Under the pieces are notes generated by a model. That model saw nothing but the letters and a program-made list of their open reading frames with translations. It did no database searches and had not been told where the DNA came from. 64,000 nt of DNA from Viscum album (Eukaryota > Streptophyta > Magnoliopsida > Santalales > Viscaceae): positions 629,980,915-630,044,914 of the forward strand of contig OY728123.1 in assembly GCA_963277665.1 (NCBI GenBank), given 5' to 3'. Position 1 is the stretch's first letter. Each line of letters starts with the position of its first letter. The translations under genes were made by a program, and so were the position numbers. Shown here piece after piece: positions 1 to 11,990 of the stretch.

Positions 1-1550
1 TCGTTTGAATATATGAGGCAGATATCGTCGAAACATAATGCAGGAAGAGAATTGATCATATAATCATATATAACATCGAAACTGACAATTAGGAAATTAA
101 AAAATATATAAAGGTTCTTCATCAAGTAAATAATTAACACATGTTTATTATTGTGGATAATATGGAGTGCACATGATGAATTAGACTCACGGTAGGGAAA
201 AAATACCTTAAAATTATCCTTTTTAATTATTTTAATGATTTTTTAAAATATTTTTATTAAATTTATATATTTGAAAAAATTTATTTTTTATTTTATTGAT
301 ATAAATTAATAAGAAAGGAAACTGTTTTATTTATTAATTTTTTTTCAAAAGGAACATTTTATGTAATTTTTATCTTTCTTTATAAAACATAAAAGGAATG
401 TTCTATTCTAACATATATAGTGTCAATGGATTCTTCCACCACCTCAAACATTATTTTGAGTTTTTAATAATTTAAAATGTTACATTTTTTATTTAAAGAA
501 AAATACTCATTACCATTGTTTTATATATTTTATCTTTTCAAAAGAGGGATTTAAAAGGAAAGGGTGTTTCGATACTTGAATGTGTTTTTTGTATACATTA
601 AAACAAGGGTTTTAAGGGATTTATGATGAAAAGGTCCAATATTAAATTATATTATTCATGATATAATACTTGGAATTTTTTACAATAACCGGTGTGTGTG
701 ATATATATTATGATTATCGATGTTCCCTATATAGGTCATGACGATGAGTGAGCTCGATATTGGTAAGGATGATGGGTGAGCTTGATATATATCTCCAATG
801 CATTGGATATTAAATATTTTTTTCTAGATAATAATTATTATAGTTTACCATATATGTTATTTCAATTTGTAGGGATGTTTTAAGGGTTAAATTATGATGA
901 TTTACCAAAGAATATATATTAATATTCTTTTCATGTTGAAGAGTTTTATTGAAAATCATTTTATTTCAAAAGGTAAGATATTGATCTTTTGTAAAAAAAA
1001 TTATTATTCACTTTTATAATATAATGGTATGTATTAAATAATTTTTTTTCATTGGTTTTCATTTTTTATATTAAACCCTAATAAATATAATTATTTTTCA
1101 TGCTTTATTATAATGTTTTAATGGAATAAATTGGGCTGTAAAGATGATTCCATGTGTAAGTAAATTATTACTTTAACTAAATGATTATATTTTAAGGGAA
1201 AAAATATATTTTATGATCTCATGGTTTTATATTGTGATGATGAGTTCTTTAAACCTTTTTATGTCCCTTAATGATATTTTTATGGTGATCTCGCATTTAG
1301 AAGTGTTTTTAGAGGTATAAAGGAATAATATGAATAGAGAAGAAGACAAGATGGAATTCACAAATATTTTTCATGAAAATTAAAAATGTTTTTTTTAAAT
1401 ATTTTTACTGTGAAAAAATAGATACAAATAGGAGTTTTACATGTTGTAAAGTAAAGGGTTGTTATGCAATATTTATGTTCTAATTCACTAAAAATTTAAT
1501 CATGAATGATCTATGAGAATATAATATAATTAATTACTATTTTGAAATGT
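1..1550 (+). repeat. E1 5' LTR, 3' portion (truncated by window edge)
   Basis: This is non-coding A/T-rich sequence. Around 690-830 it has a block (ATCTCCAATGCATTGGAT at about 792) that matches the equivalent part of the E3 LTR near 59095 (CTCCCTCTAATGCATTGGGT) and of the E2 LTR near 51575. These blocks lie at similar distances upstream of the primer-site region in each element. By position, the decayed primer site of E1 should lie near 1545-1560, where only a weak trace (TTGTGGATTAGATAAG) remains, followed by a leader resembling that of E3. The true LTR start is outside the window. The LTR end is approximate. Confidence 0.55.
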
Positions 1551-1808
1551 AATTGTGGATTAGATAAGGGTTAGGTGTTTATATTTTGTGTAAGAGAAAA
1601 TGTTTAGAAAAATAGAGAGGTTAAGATAATGAATATAATTACCTATAAGATATTATAATTTATAGTTGTCAAGATATAACATTTTATAATTACCATGTCT
1701 CTTTGTATAAAATATATTTTTTTAGAAATTATTTCCACCAAAAAATAGGGTAGAAGAAGTATAAAGGAACCAAGATTAAAATATCCATCTAAATCGAAAA
1801 AATATAAT

Positions 1809-2660
1809 GGTTAGAGCTAGAACAGATTTGTTAATTTCTACAATAGAACTTTTGATAAATGCTATAAATGGAGATAGTATCCAAGTGATAGAGAAACCAC
1901 ATACATTATAGAGAAACATGTATGTAGTTGAGTATTTCGTGAAACAACATGATCTTGTATTCAGTGTATCATATTACCCTGATATTTTTGGAGGATGGGT
2001 TAAAGCCTTTGAAAATACATTTGAATTCAAGGGTTATTAATGTCATCAAAAGCTAACTCTTTGTATATACCCTTTTAAAGGTGAAATGAAAATGGCAGTC
2101 AATGGTTAAAAATACCATTGAAATATAAGAAAATGAAACTATGGAATGAGACATATTTAAGGATATTTTAAATGAGAAACCTCTTCCTAATGTTATTCAA
2201 CATGGGATATAAAATAAATATTTAGAATTGTGGTAGGTGGTAGAACATTCAATAAATACATACGATGAAACCATAACACAGTTATAAAGGCACACGTGAA
2301 ATTTTAAATTTTATTTTTTTAGTAAGATTAATTGGTTTTACTAAGGATAAAATCCAAGATATCAAATAGAATTAGCTTCTAATGAATTAAAAACATATAA
2401 GAAACATGTTAAATTTGATCAGAAATCGGAAATAAAGTTTTTAGATGATTATGTATTCTATGAAAAAAGTATAAAAAATGTTCATATGGATGGAAATGGG
2501 GAAGAATCTATAAAAATAAATCTAAAGGTAAGAAAAATATGTTTCTACATTATGATATATGTGGTAAAATGAACACTGGAGAATGTTTTATTAAACATAG
2601 AAAGTGTTTCTATTGTAAAAATTGTAGAAATTTTTTCCCTTACTATAAACAAAAGGATCT
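1809..2660 (+). pseudogene. E1 gag pseudogene (capsid region and zinc knuckles)
   Basis: Gag would form the particle that packages element RNA. The conserved capsid core is visible from about 1978 (YPDIFGGWVKAFENTFEFKG), the decayed form of the segment also seen in E3 near 60080, followed near 2070 by a YPFKGEM-like stretch. Near the end two zinc-knuckle traces follow each other: DICGKMNTGEC at 2552-2584 and CFYCKNCRNFFPYY at 2605-2646. In the second, the expected histidine and last cysteine are replaced. Several stops and frame changes interrupt it, and no convincing start codon remains. Protease follows directly, as expected for a gag-pol polyprotein. Confidence 0.7.
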
Positions 2661-2699
2661 GATAAATAATGAAAATATGATGGTAAGATAATTTAACTG

Positions 2700-3200
2700 T
2701 AATGATATGGGTACTTATGTGAGTACTTGTCCATTGATCAGAATTAATGATATAAATAATCAAGTTCAACATTTAAATGGTGTCACTAAATCCTTTATGA
2801 ATACTTTAGTTGATATTGAGGCATCCAACATTATGACTTCAGGTACATTAATATTTTATTCAGATTATGCCAATTTTTTTTCATTTGGGGGTATAAAAAA
2901 TAGTTCATTTCTATTAAAGTCTTAGGTAAATTATATATTTTCACCATAGAAACAAATATAGTAATTTTGATAAAAAACATGGGGGGTGTATTATAGTAAA
3001 AATAAATTTTATGAATATTCCTATTATTTTCTATTAAATGTATTTACCTGAAAAATAAAATTATTCCCTATAATAGTTTGTTATTATTGTGGGTATTGAT
3101 TTTTTTTTTCATTTTCCATGCTATAATATATTTTAGTGATAATTATTTTATTTTTCTAAATGAGTTTTGTTTTGTATAAAACAATTAATGTAAACCTCTT
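2700..3200 (+). pseudogene. E1 aspartic protease pseudogene
   Basis: Retroviral-type aspartic protease would cut the Gag-Pol precursor. A 72-codon open stretch (2707-2925) contains LVDIEASNIMTSGTLI near 2806. It aligns by position with the active-site loop that in E3 reads FFDMGSTHSFISEKF. Here the catalytic D-[ST]-G is D-I-E, so it would be inactive. Further on, VGIDFFFHFPCYN near 3091 corresponds to the conserved hydrophobic GMDW-type motif near the protease end. Intervening frames are broken. Confidence 0.6.
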
Positions 3201-3259
3201 AAAACATATAAATATATCGAGAGGCTATTTATAGATAAAAAAGAAATTTATTTTCCATA

Positions 3260-4110
3260 TATTATTAATAAAATAGATTCTATTCATATCATTGATTCCC
3301 CTGTAATGAATGAATATCTAGATGTATTTATAGATGAGTTTCCTGGTATTATATATGACTAATAATTTGTGTTTACTATTGAATTAGCTCCTAAAACCAT
3401 TCCATTTTAAAAACTCATTATCAAATGAATCAAACAAAACTTTTGGATATGAAAAAGAGGTTACAATAGTAACTAGTTAGAGGTTTCATTCAACCTTTCT
3501 CTTCACCATGGTGTGATAATATTTCATTTCTTAAAAATAAATAGGGTTCAATGAGACTTTATATTGATTATATTTTTTTAATGAAATCACTAATACGAAC
3601 ACATATCATTTGACTCATATTGAATATTTTTTTGGGATAAGATGTAGGGTGAAAAATGTTTTTTCAATGATTGATATTACTTTGGGGTACCTTGTGTTAA
3701 AGGATAATGATGATAATATTACAAATACATCATTTTCAACTAGATACAAGATTTATGAGTTTTTTAATGCACTTTGGGTTATCTAATGTACTAAGTGTAT
3801 TCATGGATCTTATGATTATATTTTTCTATTACTATTCAGATACTTTTTTTTTTATTAATGATATTTTGGAATATTATAAAATTGACGAGTATCATGAAAC
3901 ACCCTTAAGTAATTTATTGAAGACATGAAAATAAAATGAATTATATAGAAAATTTAGTATGTATGATTTTTTGTTGTAATATATTTATTTCCTCTGAAAA
4001 ATTGTTTTTAATGATTAAAAAACTATTGACCCAAATAACTCCAATCTTATTCATGAATGGGTAATACCCAAAAATGTAATATATATTCATAGTTTTCTTG
4101 GATTAAATTG
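3260..4110 (+). pseudogene. E1 reverse transcriptase pseudogene
   Basis: RT would copy element RNA into cDNA. Visible in order are the linker before RT (MNEYLDVFIDEFPGI, near 3306), a start segment ending in LAPKTIPF, a degraded SPWCDNISFLKNK region near 3505, and SMRLYIDY near 3550. A fingers segment ending in FSTRYKIYEF (near 3735) follows, then the core FGLSNVLSVFMDLM near 3770. The catalytic box F-x-D-D is represented by FFINDIL near 3850, so the first catalytic aspartate of the pair has become asparagine. At least one frame change lies between the fingers and the core. Confidence 0.85.
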
Positions 4111-4224
4111 AAAATAACAATAATTTATTGAAAATGATTTTCAGTTATCTAGCCCAAATACTATGTTAAATAGAAATAAAGTTAAATTAATCAATTTAAA
4201 ATAATGTAACGATTATTTATATGA

Positions 4225-4590
4225 ACTAAAAAGAAGATTGATGAATTATTTTATTTTGGTTCATACCACTATAAATGGTGAACTATTCTTTTAGAATAAT
4301 GTTTCATTTAAAGGACTTGGTTTCATTTTGGTGTAGAATGATAAGGTAATTTCTTATGCATCATGTTTAAGGAAACATAACGAGTTAAATTATTCTAAAC
4401 ACGATCTATAATTAAATTCCATGCTTTTTTATTTAATAATTTTCTGGCATCATTTATATGGATTAAAGTGGTACATATATACTAATAATTTTTTTGATTA
4501 TATATTCCCTCTGAAAGTTTTGATCATGAGGCATGTAAGATGACTAAATATGATTAAGGATTATAAAGGTAGAACTCATTACCATTATGG
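4225..4590 (+). pseudogene. E1 RNase H pseudogene
   Basis: RNase H would remove the RNA strand of the RNA-DNA hybrid. The translated segment includes YSNVSFKGLGFILV near 4293, VISYASCLRKHNELNYSKHD near 4345-4405, FWHHLYGLKWYIYTNN near 4442-4490, and a degraded repeat of the [13 protein letters not shown] stretch. The order and spacing match the intact-order RNase H of E3 (62397-62830). The first catalytic aspartate position reads N (YSN), and the later one in the YTD-type motif reads N (YTNN). A few stops interrupt it. Confidence 0.8.
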
Positions 4591-4729
4591 AAGAGAAAAA
4601 AAATATTATTCTTTGATTTGAAAATATTATTAAATTCTCATAATATTAAACATAGAAAACAAATGTTTGGTAAATGATTTGATGAATTTTCTCAATGATA
4701 ATGTGGATGTGAGAACTTCCTCTATTTTG

Positions 4730-5560
4730 ATTCAGGTTCCAGTAAAATTGTATCTATCATAAAAAATTAAGAAATCATAAAAGGTGGATGATTTTTTATT
4801 ATAAGGGGTATAATAAATAAAAAATTTATTATTATAGTGTTTACTTTTGATGAATAATGTTATACTTGATTCATATAAAGATAATATTTGAATCATGATT
4901 ACCAGTTAATGAGGGACATAATGAGTGATGTTTATATTTCCCTATTTTATATTCATCCTAGATTCACTAATAATTATAGAGACCATGGGATGAATTAATG
5001 GTGGGATGGAATCAAATCAGACATTATTTAATATTCCTTGAAATTATTTACTCATCAAAGGTTAATGTAGAATAATATTTTGAAGTGGATACTTCATTCT
5101 CTTCAATTACTAGAGTGGAAATATGGGAATATATTAATGGATTTCAATCTCTAATTTCTAAAGACATCAAGAGGTAAAAATGTGATTTGAGTTATTGTTT
5201 ATCGACTAACTACATTTACATATTTCCTTTATAGTTGAGATATTGTGTATTTGGATAAGCTTTCTTGATAGTACCCCATCGTGATAGTGAAGTTACTTGG
5301 AGATCCTTTATCTACTGTATCTGAACATGATATAATATTTTATTCTAATTTTCAGAAAGGCCTTCAGAAGTCATTGAGTGCTGAATTAATTTTTAGAATA
5401 ACTTTTCCCCTCAATCGGATGGATAGTATAAGAAAACGTGTTTGATATTAGAATACATTCATTGATACTTTCCTATAGATTACCAGGGAAATTGATATTT
5501 TTATCATTAATTTGTTGAATTTTCATGTTACAATATTTTTCATTATTGTGTATAGAAATA
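4730..5560 (+). pseudogene. E1 integrase core pseudogene
   Basis: Integrase would insert the cDNA into the genome. After a degraded zinc-binding segment (FIHPRFTNNYRDHG near 4950), the catalytic core shows LLEWKYGNILMDF near 5105 with the first aspartate at about 5140. The second catalytic position, expected in a SDRDPRF-like context, reads SEHDIIF near 5315. The final segment (SPQSDG near 5407) is followed by a stop, and the expected glutamate is missing. The segment corresponds to E3 63100-63600. It is inactive by several criteria. Confidence 0.8.
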
Positions 5561-6195
5561 AAATTTTGTGGAATTATATGTAAAAGAGTGCGAGAATCTA
5601 GTTTTTTGGGATGATGTAGGTGGGAGAACATTTTTAATACCATATTTGTAAAAAGAAATGGTTAAGAGGATGAAGATGATTAATCAAAATATGTTAGCTG
5701 TTCAAAGTATGTACTAATGTTATATATATATCAAGTTGAAGGAGATATCATTTGAAGTGGGAGATCATATTTTCTTAATGTATCTTTATAGAAAATTCTA
5801 ATTCATTTGGGTAATAATGGGAAGCTAAGTCCATGGTTCACTGGATCATATAAAATTATGTTGAATGTTTTATTTGTTTCCTTCTAATTATTATTACCAC
5901 CATGTCTATCTCAACCATATGACATGTTTCATGATTAAATAGTAATAAATTATGTGACATATGATTCTCAATTTTTGATCCCTGAAGTTGTTTAGTTGGA
6001 AGAAAAATTTTCAAATAAGGAACCACCTTTTTAAATTATTAACTAAGAAGAGAAATTATTATGAAATAAAGTGTTTTACGTAGTTAATATTTTTTGGAAA
6101 ACCCATATGACTTAAAAAGTATCATGTGAATCAAAAAATGCTAAAATGGGATGATATCTTTACTTATTAGATTAATAAATGAAATTGTGAGGAAA
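5560..6195 (+). pseudogene. E1 integrase C-terminus, chromovirus-like tail
   Basis: The segment downstream of the integrase core contains a basic tail and, near 6075-6150, VNIFWKTHMT*KVSCES followed by a short acidic-to-basic end. This corresponds to the end of chromovirus polyproteins, where a chromodomain-like sequence ends in a VxVLWRNH-type motif. In chromoviruses this tail guides insertion toward particular chromatin. The region has many stops. Assignment to a named clade (Tekay/Del-like) is an inference from the tail and the LTR ends, not a phylogeny. Confidence 0.5.
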
Positions 6196-6217
6196 TAGTT
6201 ACCAAATGGGAGAATAA
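6182..6217 (+). promoter_or_regulatory. E1 polypurine tract and 3' LTR junction
   Basis: The stretch reads AAATTGTGAGGAAATAGTTA then CCAAATGGGAGAA and ends just before TGTAATAATCTAGG. It is collinear with E2 54379-54414 (AAATTGTGAGGATACAATTT, then CCAAAAGTGGGGAAGGA, then TGTAACATCCTAGG). The purine run would prime plus-strand DNA synthesis. Confidence 0.7.
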
Positions 6218-7220
6218 TGTAATAATCTAGGTAAAAATAATATAACTACTTTTTAAGTATAATTATAATTAATTAAATGGATATTATAGAGTTAAATTAT
6301 CTTAAATAATATTCCATAAATTTTCATTCAAATGGAAAAAATATTTATTTGTAACCAAATGGGGTCTTCATTAATTATATGTTCTTAATTAAAAGATAAA
6401 TTTAAATATTATTGAATTTATATTTTAAAAAGTAAAATACATTTTTTAATTAATTAAGTCAAAATTATCTTCGGATGAATTCTGTAAATTTTTTTGAAAG
6501 ATTTTATTTTGTAAGTTATAGAGAAAAATTCTAACTTTTATTGAAAATTGTGTTTTGTATTCAAGAATTTGAAAATTAAAATACTATTTTTCATTAGTAA
6601 TAAAATTAAATAAACTAATTATTATTAAAAAAATAAATTATGATATTTTTAATGAATTTAATACTGGAATTTTGTATAAAAATATGTCTATACTTAAAAA
6701 GTCATTTTAAAAGCCATTTTCATTGGGTTTTAATTGACTGATTTCACATTAAATTATATCTATTCTTGAATTTGAATCCTAAAAAATGGATTCCATTTTA
6801 TGAATCATTATGAATGGATTTTTTAAATATCCCCCTTTTATTTTTGTTCGTTGTGGACAGTAACCATATAATGTTTTTGTTACCAAGGTAATGGTAAAAA
6901 TAGTTAATTAAAGTTAAAACCAATGTATTTTTGATTAAATTTGTTTCAACCACTTATAATTATTTCATTGGATGAGTCTATTTCATCAAATAACTTATTG
7001 AATTTGAAAATAAGACCACTTTGGTTGATTTTTCCCAAGAAACTTCTTATTTTAATGATCACAATTCATTTTTATATATTTTTAATGAATTTAATTTTTT
7101 ATGATACTAAATTAATTTTTGGATAAATTTTGAAATTTATTTAAGTATTTATCTGTCATTTAAATATATCAATATATAAATGGAAAATAATTATTTTAAG
7201 GAAGTTACTTCTAAAATATA
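6218..7220 (+). repeat. E1 3' LTR, 5' portion
   Basis: This begins with TGTAATAATCTAGG, the decayed counterpart of the E2 LTR start. Collinearity with E2 is visible further in: AATGGATTCCATTTTATGAA near 6785 corresponds to 37440, the GTTACCAAGGTAATGGTAAA block near 6878 corresponds to 37540, and CTTTGGTTGATTTTTCCC near 7020 corresponds to 55434. The match is lost near 7200-7230, where the palindrome-rich block of copia A begins. I could not find the remainder of this LTR further downstream. Confidence 0.6.
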
Positions 7221-8709
7221 TCTTTAGATCAACAAGATACCACTAGTACAATTCCATGATCTATAAGATATACTATCTGGTTGCGCTACCGTCATGTGTA
7301 GCTACTACCACTTCCAAGTAAATCCACAACTATAAGATTCTACTATTTCTTGGTGCTATAATCAGTTCAATGCTTCCATAATCATATGTTTTTACATATT
7401 AGTAGATATACCACCATGGAAAATATATTTCTACCATTGAGAGAATATGTCACTAAAGTGAAGATACGTCCATTACTAGCATCTACTATGACTATCAAAA
7501 ACTACTATCATCAAGCGATCCTATCACCAAGAGATTCTACCATTAGTTCATCTATTGATAAGAGGTACTATCAAAAGATATCAATAAGTCCAAGGGATTC
7601 TGTGATATAAATAAATCTCCAGAGATTTATACTATGGGAGTATTATCGTAGCTATCTAAAATTAATTTCAAAACAAATTCTCCATAATCTAATTTATGCA
7701 TTTATTCTTAGGCTAAAACACATGGATTTGATATTTATAAGTCTTAAATTAAATCATAGATGTCTTAATGAAAAATTCAGACATTCTATATTGTTTTCTC
7801 AATATAAGGATCCCTATTATTCTTTTATTAACCTATTGTGGAAAATTGTACCACCTGGAAGGGTATAAATTTTAATATATCTCCCACGTGTGCATAACTC
7901 ACTTGCATAAATATTTGAATATATACTACGATGCACTAAAAAACGAATCATTGATACACATGTTTATTGAAAATAACTATATTTTTTCATATCTCTAGTA
8001 ATTATCCTTATGTTTTACCTTTATTTTGAGTTGTGTTTGGTTTTTAATCTATTTATCTATAAAACAATGTCTTCTGCAATAAACTATGGAGTGTGTGACA
8101 ATCATTATCATGATAATTGTTTTTCCATGTATAATTTTGAAGGAGTTCATGTATAAACTATAACCTTTTTACCCCATTTATAACAATCGAATAGGATTTG
8201 TTTATATAAATACTTGTTTATTAGTGTTTGTAAAACCTGATCTAGTATATAGATTAGTTTATTTTTTAATAAACTACTTTCACATCTTGTGATTTCTTAG
8301 AGTAGCTGATTAAGTATTTTTTTAAGATAGAACCTATTATTTAAATTCCACATTTACTTATTTAATGTACCTTACTTGTTTTTTTATTTATTTTAAATAC
8401 ATATAGTTTATATTTACAAAATTATTGAACAAAAAATCACTCAGATAGAAAACATAAATTTATGCTTTATATCTAGTGTTTGCTATTAGTAAACTAGTTT
8501 CAAAATTTAATGTATTTCCAAAATTTTTGTTTATCTAAGATGTGATTTGGATTTTGATAAGATTTTATAAATATAAAATCATGCAATTATTCTATTTTTG
8601 TTAAATAATATTTTATATCAAATTTGGAGACATATGATTTAAAAAAAATTTAAAATAAATTTTATTGGAAAGTCAATTAAACACACTCTTGATTTGTCAT
8701 CTTAGCCCA
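7220..8709 (+). repeat. Copia A probable 5' LTR
   Basis: This is non-coding sequence between the E1 LTR and the copia A primer site. The first 400 bases (7230-7620) differ in texture from the surroundings: they are richer in C and hold many imperfect copies of a CTACTATC/GATACCAC-like unit. A possible TATA box lies near 7865 (GGGTATAAATTTT). The LTR end is set at a CA at 8708-8709, just before the primer site. The left edge is uncertain by tens of bases, and no clearly matching 3' LTR was recognised. Confidence 0.4.
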
Positions 8710-8713
8710 ATAT

Positions 8714-8727
8714 TTGGTATCATATGT
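8714..8727 (+). promoter_or_regulatory. Copia A primer-binding site
   Basis: TTGGTATCATATG resembles the TTGGTATCAGAGC sequence complementary to initiator tRNA-Met that primes reverse transcription in many plant LTR retrotransposons. It lies just before the gag remains, as expected. Confidence 0.5.
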
Positions 8728-8795
8728 TTTCAAAAATACTTTTTACTATCATCTATTTTTTCTTAAGGTTATTGGTTTTTTTAAATTATATAGTT

Positions 8796-9740
8796 ATGGA
8801 TAATATTAATCTTGACAGAACTACTAGAAATTTTCCTTATTCTTTTAATTCAACTTCTTATATTCAATGGAATATTAACTTAAAGATTCATATAGAGATC
8901 ATGGGGTTTGATATTTGTACTATTGTTGAGGATAAATATGAGATACCAAAAGAAGATAAAAAATAGTGTTGTAATTACACTATGGTTACCTATGATTGTA
9001 ATTTCAATAAAAGGAATGATTTTTAATATTCTTTATATGAGGATTAATATAATCAAATATCTGATTGTTCTACTAATTTTTAAATATGGGATACACATGA
9101 TGTTTCCCATGAAGGAACATTTAATGTAATGAAATGAATTTGAATACTTATAATATTAAATACGATACTTTAACATGAATATTAACGAATCAATTTATGA
9201 AATATATCACAAGTTCAATTAAATAGACATCACCATACATGTACATAGAAATTCAATTGTTGATAATTATCAAGTAATGATACTTTTGAGATGTCTATTT
9301 GGAAAATGAATTGGGACCTCCCATTCCCTTAGAGAAAAAAATTTTATTAGTAAGTTTCTTATAGAGTAACTCATTTTGGAAATCATGATGTACAAATAAG
9401 AATTAAAATTATTCAAAGAAGATGAAGAAACCAAAAGGATGTTAGTAGATTTAAACAATTATGACGGAAAATTAAAAGAGATGATCATAGTTTAAAGCTC
9501 ATGTGATAATGAATCACCATCTAAAAATGATGAGGAAATATATCAACATGAAATAAATTTCTACAAATTATATTGTAATAATAATTTCTTTATGAAATTT
9601 AAATACATAGGTAACTATGACAATAAGGATAATGTTAGAAAAGTGTAGAAAACTTATGATTTCATAAAACAAACTACTACGAGTGTAAAAGAAAAGGAAA
9701 CATCAAAGAAGACTATACCAAGTTGATATATATATATATA
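8796..9740 (+). pseudogene. Copia A gag pseudogene
   Basis: The N-terminal gag segment is open from 8724 to 8966 and reads NSTSYIQWNINLKIHIEIMG near 8850, the typical gag start in which a tryptophan precedes a short amphipathic helix. Further on, in another frame, IWDTHDVSHEGTF lies near 9085-9125, MNINESIYEIYHKFN near 9176, and a SYRLLKLF-like region near 9350. A zinc-knuckle trace YECKRKGNIKEDY near 9677-9715 lacks the first and last cysteines (both Y). The region has several frame changes and stops. It would have formed the virus-like particle. Confidence 0.7.
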
Positions 9741-9742
9741 TA
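9725..9742. repeat. (TA)n microsatellite
   Basis: A short uninterrupted TA run lies just after the gag zinc knuckle of copia A. It is simple-sequence DNA with no further signal. Confidence 0.9.
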
Positions 9743-10289
9743 ATATTAGGAGAATGGAAGGTGACATAAAAATGATATGAAATCCCCAATAAGTGGATCA
9801 TAGGGTAGTATAAGTGATTCATATTCTAGAAAAGAAGACAAAAATTACATTTATGGTATATGGTCCATGAAAAAGACATACGAGGTATCAAATATATTTC
9901 CTTCATATTCCAAAAAAATATCTCCTTATTATAATAGTGAAAATGATGTAGAAAATAAGGTCACTAAATTTTTATTCAAAAAATGTAATTTTTTGGATGA
10001 GAAAATTAATTAATTGAAGGATAAGTACAAAATCATAAAAAAGTAGTATGTAACATCTGCCTATGATAAAAATGATTTTTCTCTAGAAAAAAGAAAAGAA
10101 TGCTCAATTGAAAAATAAAATTAACTTGTTTATTAACTTGGAAAAATAAGGATTTACAAAAATAATGTTTTCCCAAGTTGTAGTTCCAAGAAATCAGTAA
10201 ACACATCTTAATCTTATTGAACTAGAAATATTTTTATTTCTAAAATTATAAGGACTAGTTTTAAAAAACTAGAAAATTATTATTATATT

Positions 10290-10640
10290 ATAAATCTATT
10301 ATTACTAATATATGTGGAGTTAATTAAATATTGGTACCCAAATCATTTCTAGATTAAAAATATTTTTTAGAAACCCACTTGTATTCTTATAGTAAAAAAT
10401 TATAGTATCTCGAGAGTAGATGTTCCAGAAACATGATTGGGGATTACTTGATCTTCATGAACCTAATCAAATTGGATGGTTGACATGTCAATTTTGGTGA
10501 AACTTGCAAAGGAAAAATAACTAAAATAAGTCAAATCAAAAACTCTAGTACTATTTTAATTTTTAAATTAATATTTTTATATGTTTTAAATTATTATTTT
10601 TAATTTTTTTAAAATATAAACATATTTTAATTTAATAATT
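10290..10640 (+). pseudogene. Copia A protease pseudogene
   Basis: The recognisable core is SRCSRNMIGDYLIFMN at about 10415-10462. This is the copia protease motif in which the active-site D-S-G is followed by a C-S-x-H-M-T-G-D segment. The active-site aspartate is no longer readable. A VNFGETCKGKITKI-like stretch follows near 10488, corresponding to the usual VxFGDxxKGKIxG segment. Stops interrupt both sides. Confidence 0.65.
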
Positions 10641-10949
10641 CTATAATGATGGTTACCATTTAATTTTAGAAAATAATTCTAACAATATATTTGCTTCCAA
10701 ACATGTTTTAATTTTTAGTGCTATCTGAAATTAAATTGTTCATGCTATTGATTTGAATTAATGTTTTTCTCAAAATTGTTATTATTTACGTTCTCTTCAT
10801 AAATGATCCTGTATTTGGAATAGGATACTATAAAATTTCAATATACAATTTCTTAGAAATATAACAAGGTAATTATTTGTCCAAGATTATCCTAAACTAT
10901 ATATCCCAACAGACAATGTCTGTTACTCAAGTTAAAATGGGAAGTTTTA

Positions 10950-11990
10950 AAAACTATATCTAACCGAAGAAAGAAGTTTTAAATTATAATCCTTTAAATT
11001 TGGTTCAAATGGAATTGTTTGGACTATTTAGAGTTTCTATTTCAGTGAAACACATTATATCTATTTTATGGTGGGTCGTATGGGGTGTTTTCTTTTCTCA
11101 TAAAAGTGAATATATTTTCTATTTCTCTAAATATTCTAAATCTATGGAAAATAATATTTGATTTAGAATTTAGTATTTAATAATTTATAATGGTCATGAG
11201 TTTGTTAATTTAGATTTGGAAATCTTATTCCCACAATATATCTATAGTCACAAATGTTTTTTCCCAGAACCCTATAGTAGAGTGGTGTACTGCAAATAAA
11301 AAGAACCCTTTAATAAATTTCATAGACTATGCTCAATGAGTATGATTTACCTATTTATTTTTTAGGTAGATGTTATGAATATATATTTCATTATTTTTAA
11401 CAGAGTTTTAATTAGACCACTTTTAAAGATAATCAATGTTTAATTTTGGAAGGGTAGAAAAGAAAAAGTAATTTAATTTAGTGTTTTTGGTTGTTATGAA
11501 TTTATACTCAATACAAAAGAGAATTTATACTTTTTTTCATCTAAAAGGAATGAATGGTTTTTACTTAGTTATTATACTGCCATTATATCATATAGATTAT
11601 TTAATAAAAGGACCATTATTGGGTAAGGATCTATATATATTATTTTTTGTTAGAGAGATACACAAAAACCTAAGTCCTATTTTGAAAATATGGAGGTGAT
11701 CTTTCCAATATATAAATTCATGATAAAACTAAAGAAAATTATACTAGATCCCCTATAGAAAAATCTTCTAGTTATGCGGGATAAATTGAACATGAATCTA
11801 TAAGTAAATATGAGGTAACAAATACCTCTATCCCTAGAGCTATTAGGACCCAAATATCATCATATAGATACAATTTTTGGATACCTAAATAATGTAATAT
11901 GGACAATATCATCTCTTATAAACCATGTTTAACGTAGATATTTCATATCAAATATAGAACCTAAGAACATCACAAAAGAAATTGATTCTA
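10950..11990 (+). pseudogene. Copia A integrase pseudogene
   Basis: The core starts with LNPLNLVQMELFGLF near 10990, where the usual first catalytic aspartate (H-x-D-L-x-G-P) reads as glutamate. A degraded IVDDYSRFTW-type stretch follows near 11060, then YNGHEFVNLDLEILF near 11185 in place of the DHGGEF-containing loop. C-terminal blocks include FNRVLIRPLLK near 11395, KGRKEK near 11452 and an open stretch 11481-11699 (FFHLKGMNGFYLVIILPLYH) corresponding to the FxSKSDEGIFLGYS-type block. These are in different frames. It is inactive. Confidence 0.7.

Larger units (their letters stand above)
1..7220 (+). mobile_element. E1: decayed Ty3/gypsy (chromovirus-like) LTR retrotransposon
   Basis: The element carries remains of gag with zinc knuckles, aspartic protease, reverse transcriptase, RNase H, integrase and a basic C-terminal tail in the standard Ty3/gypsy order, all on the plus strand. 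Stops and frame changes occur every few dozen codons, so nothing can be expressed. The 3' end has the layout GTGAGG..AAATGGGAGAA followed by TGTAATAATCTAGG at 6218, matching the 3' end of E2 (54371-54430). E1 therefore belongs to the same lineage as E2 and E3 but is visibly more decayed. The 3' LTR is interrupted near 7220, apparently by copia A. Confidence 0.85.

Noticed and set aside
7386..7610. 74-codon open frame with repeated SPRDS-like residues
   Set aside because: The apparent peptide repeat follows from the short palindromic DNA units of the copia A LTR block, not from a coding gene.
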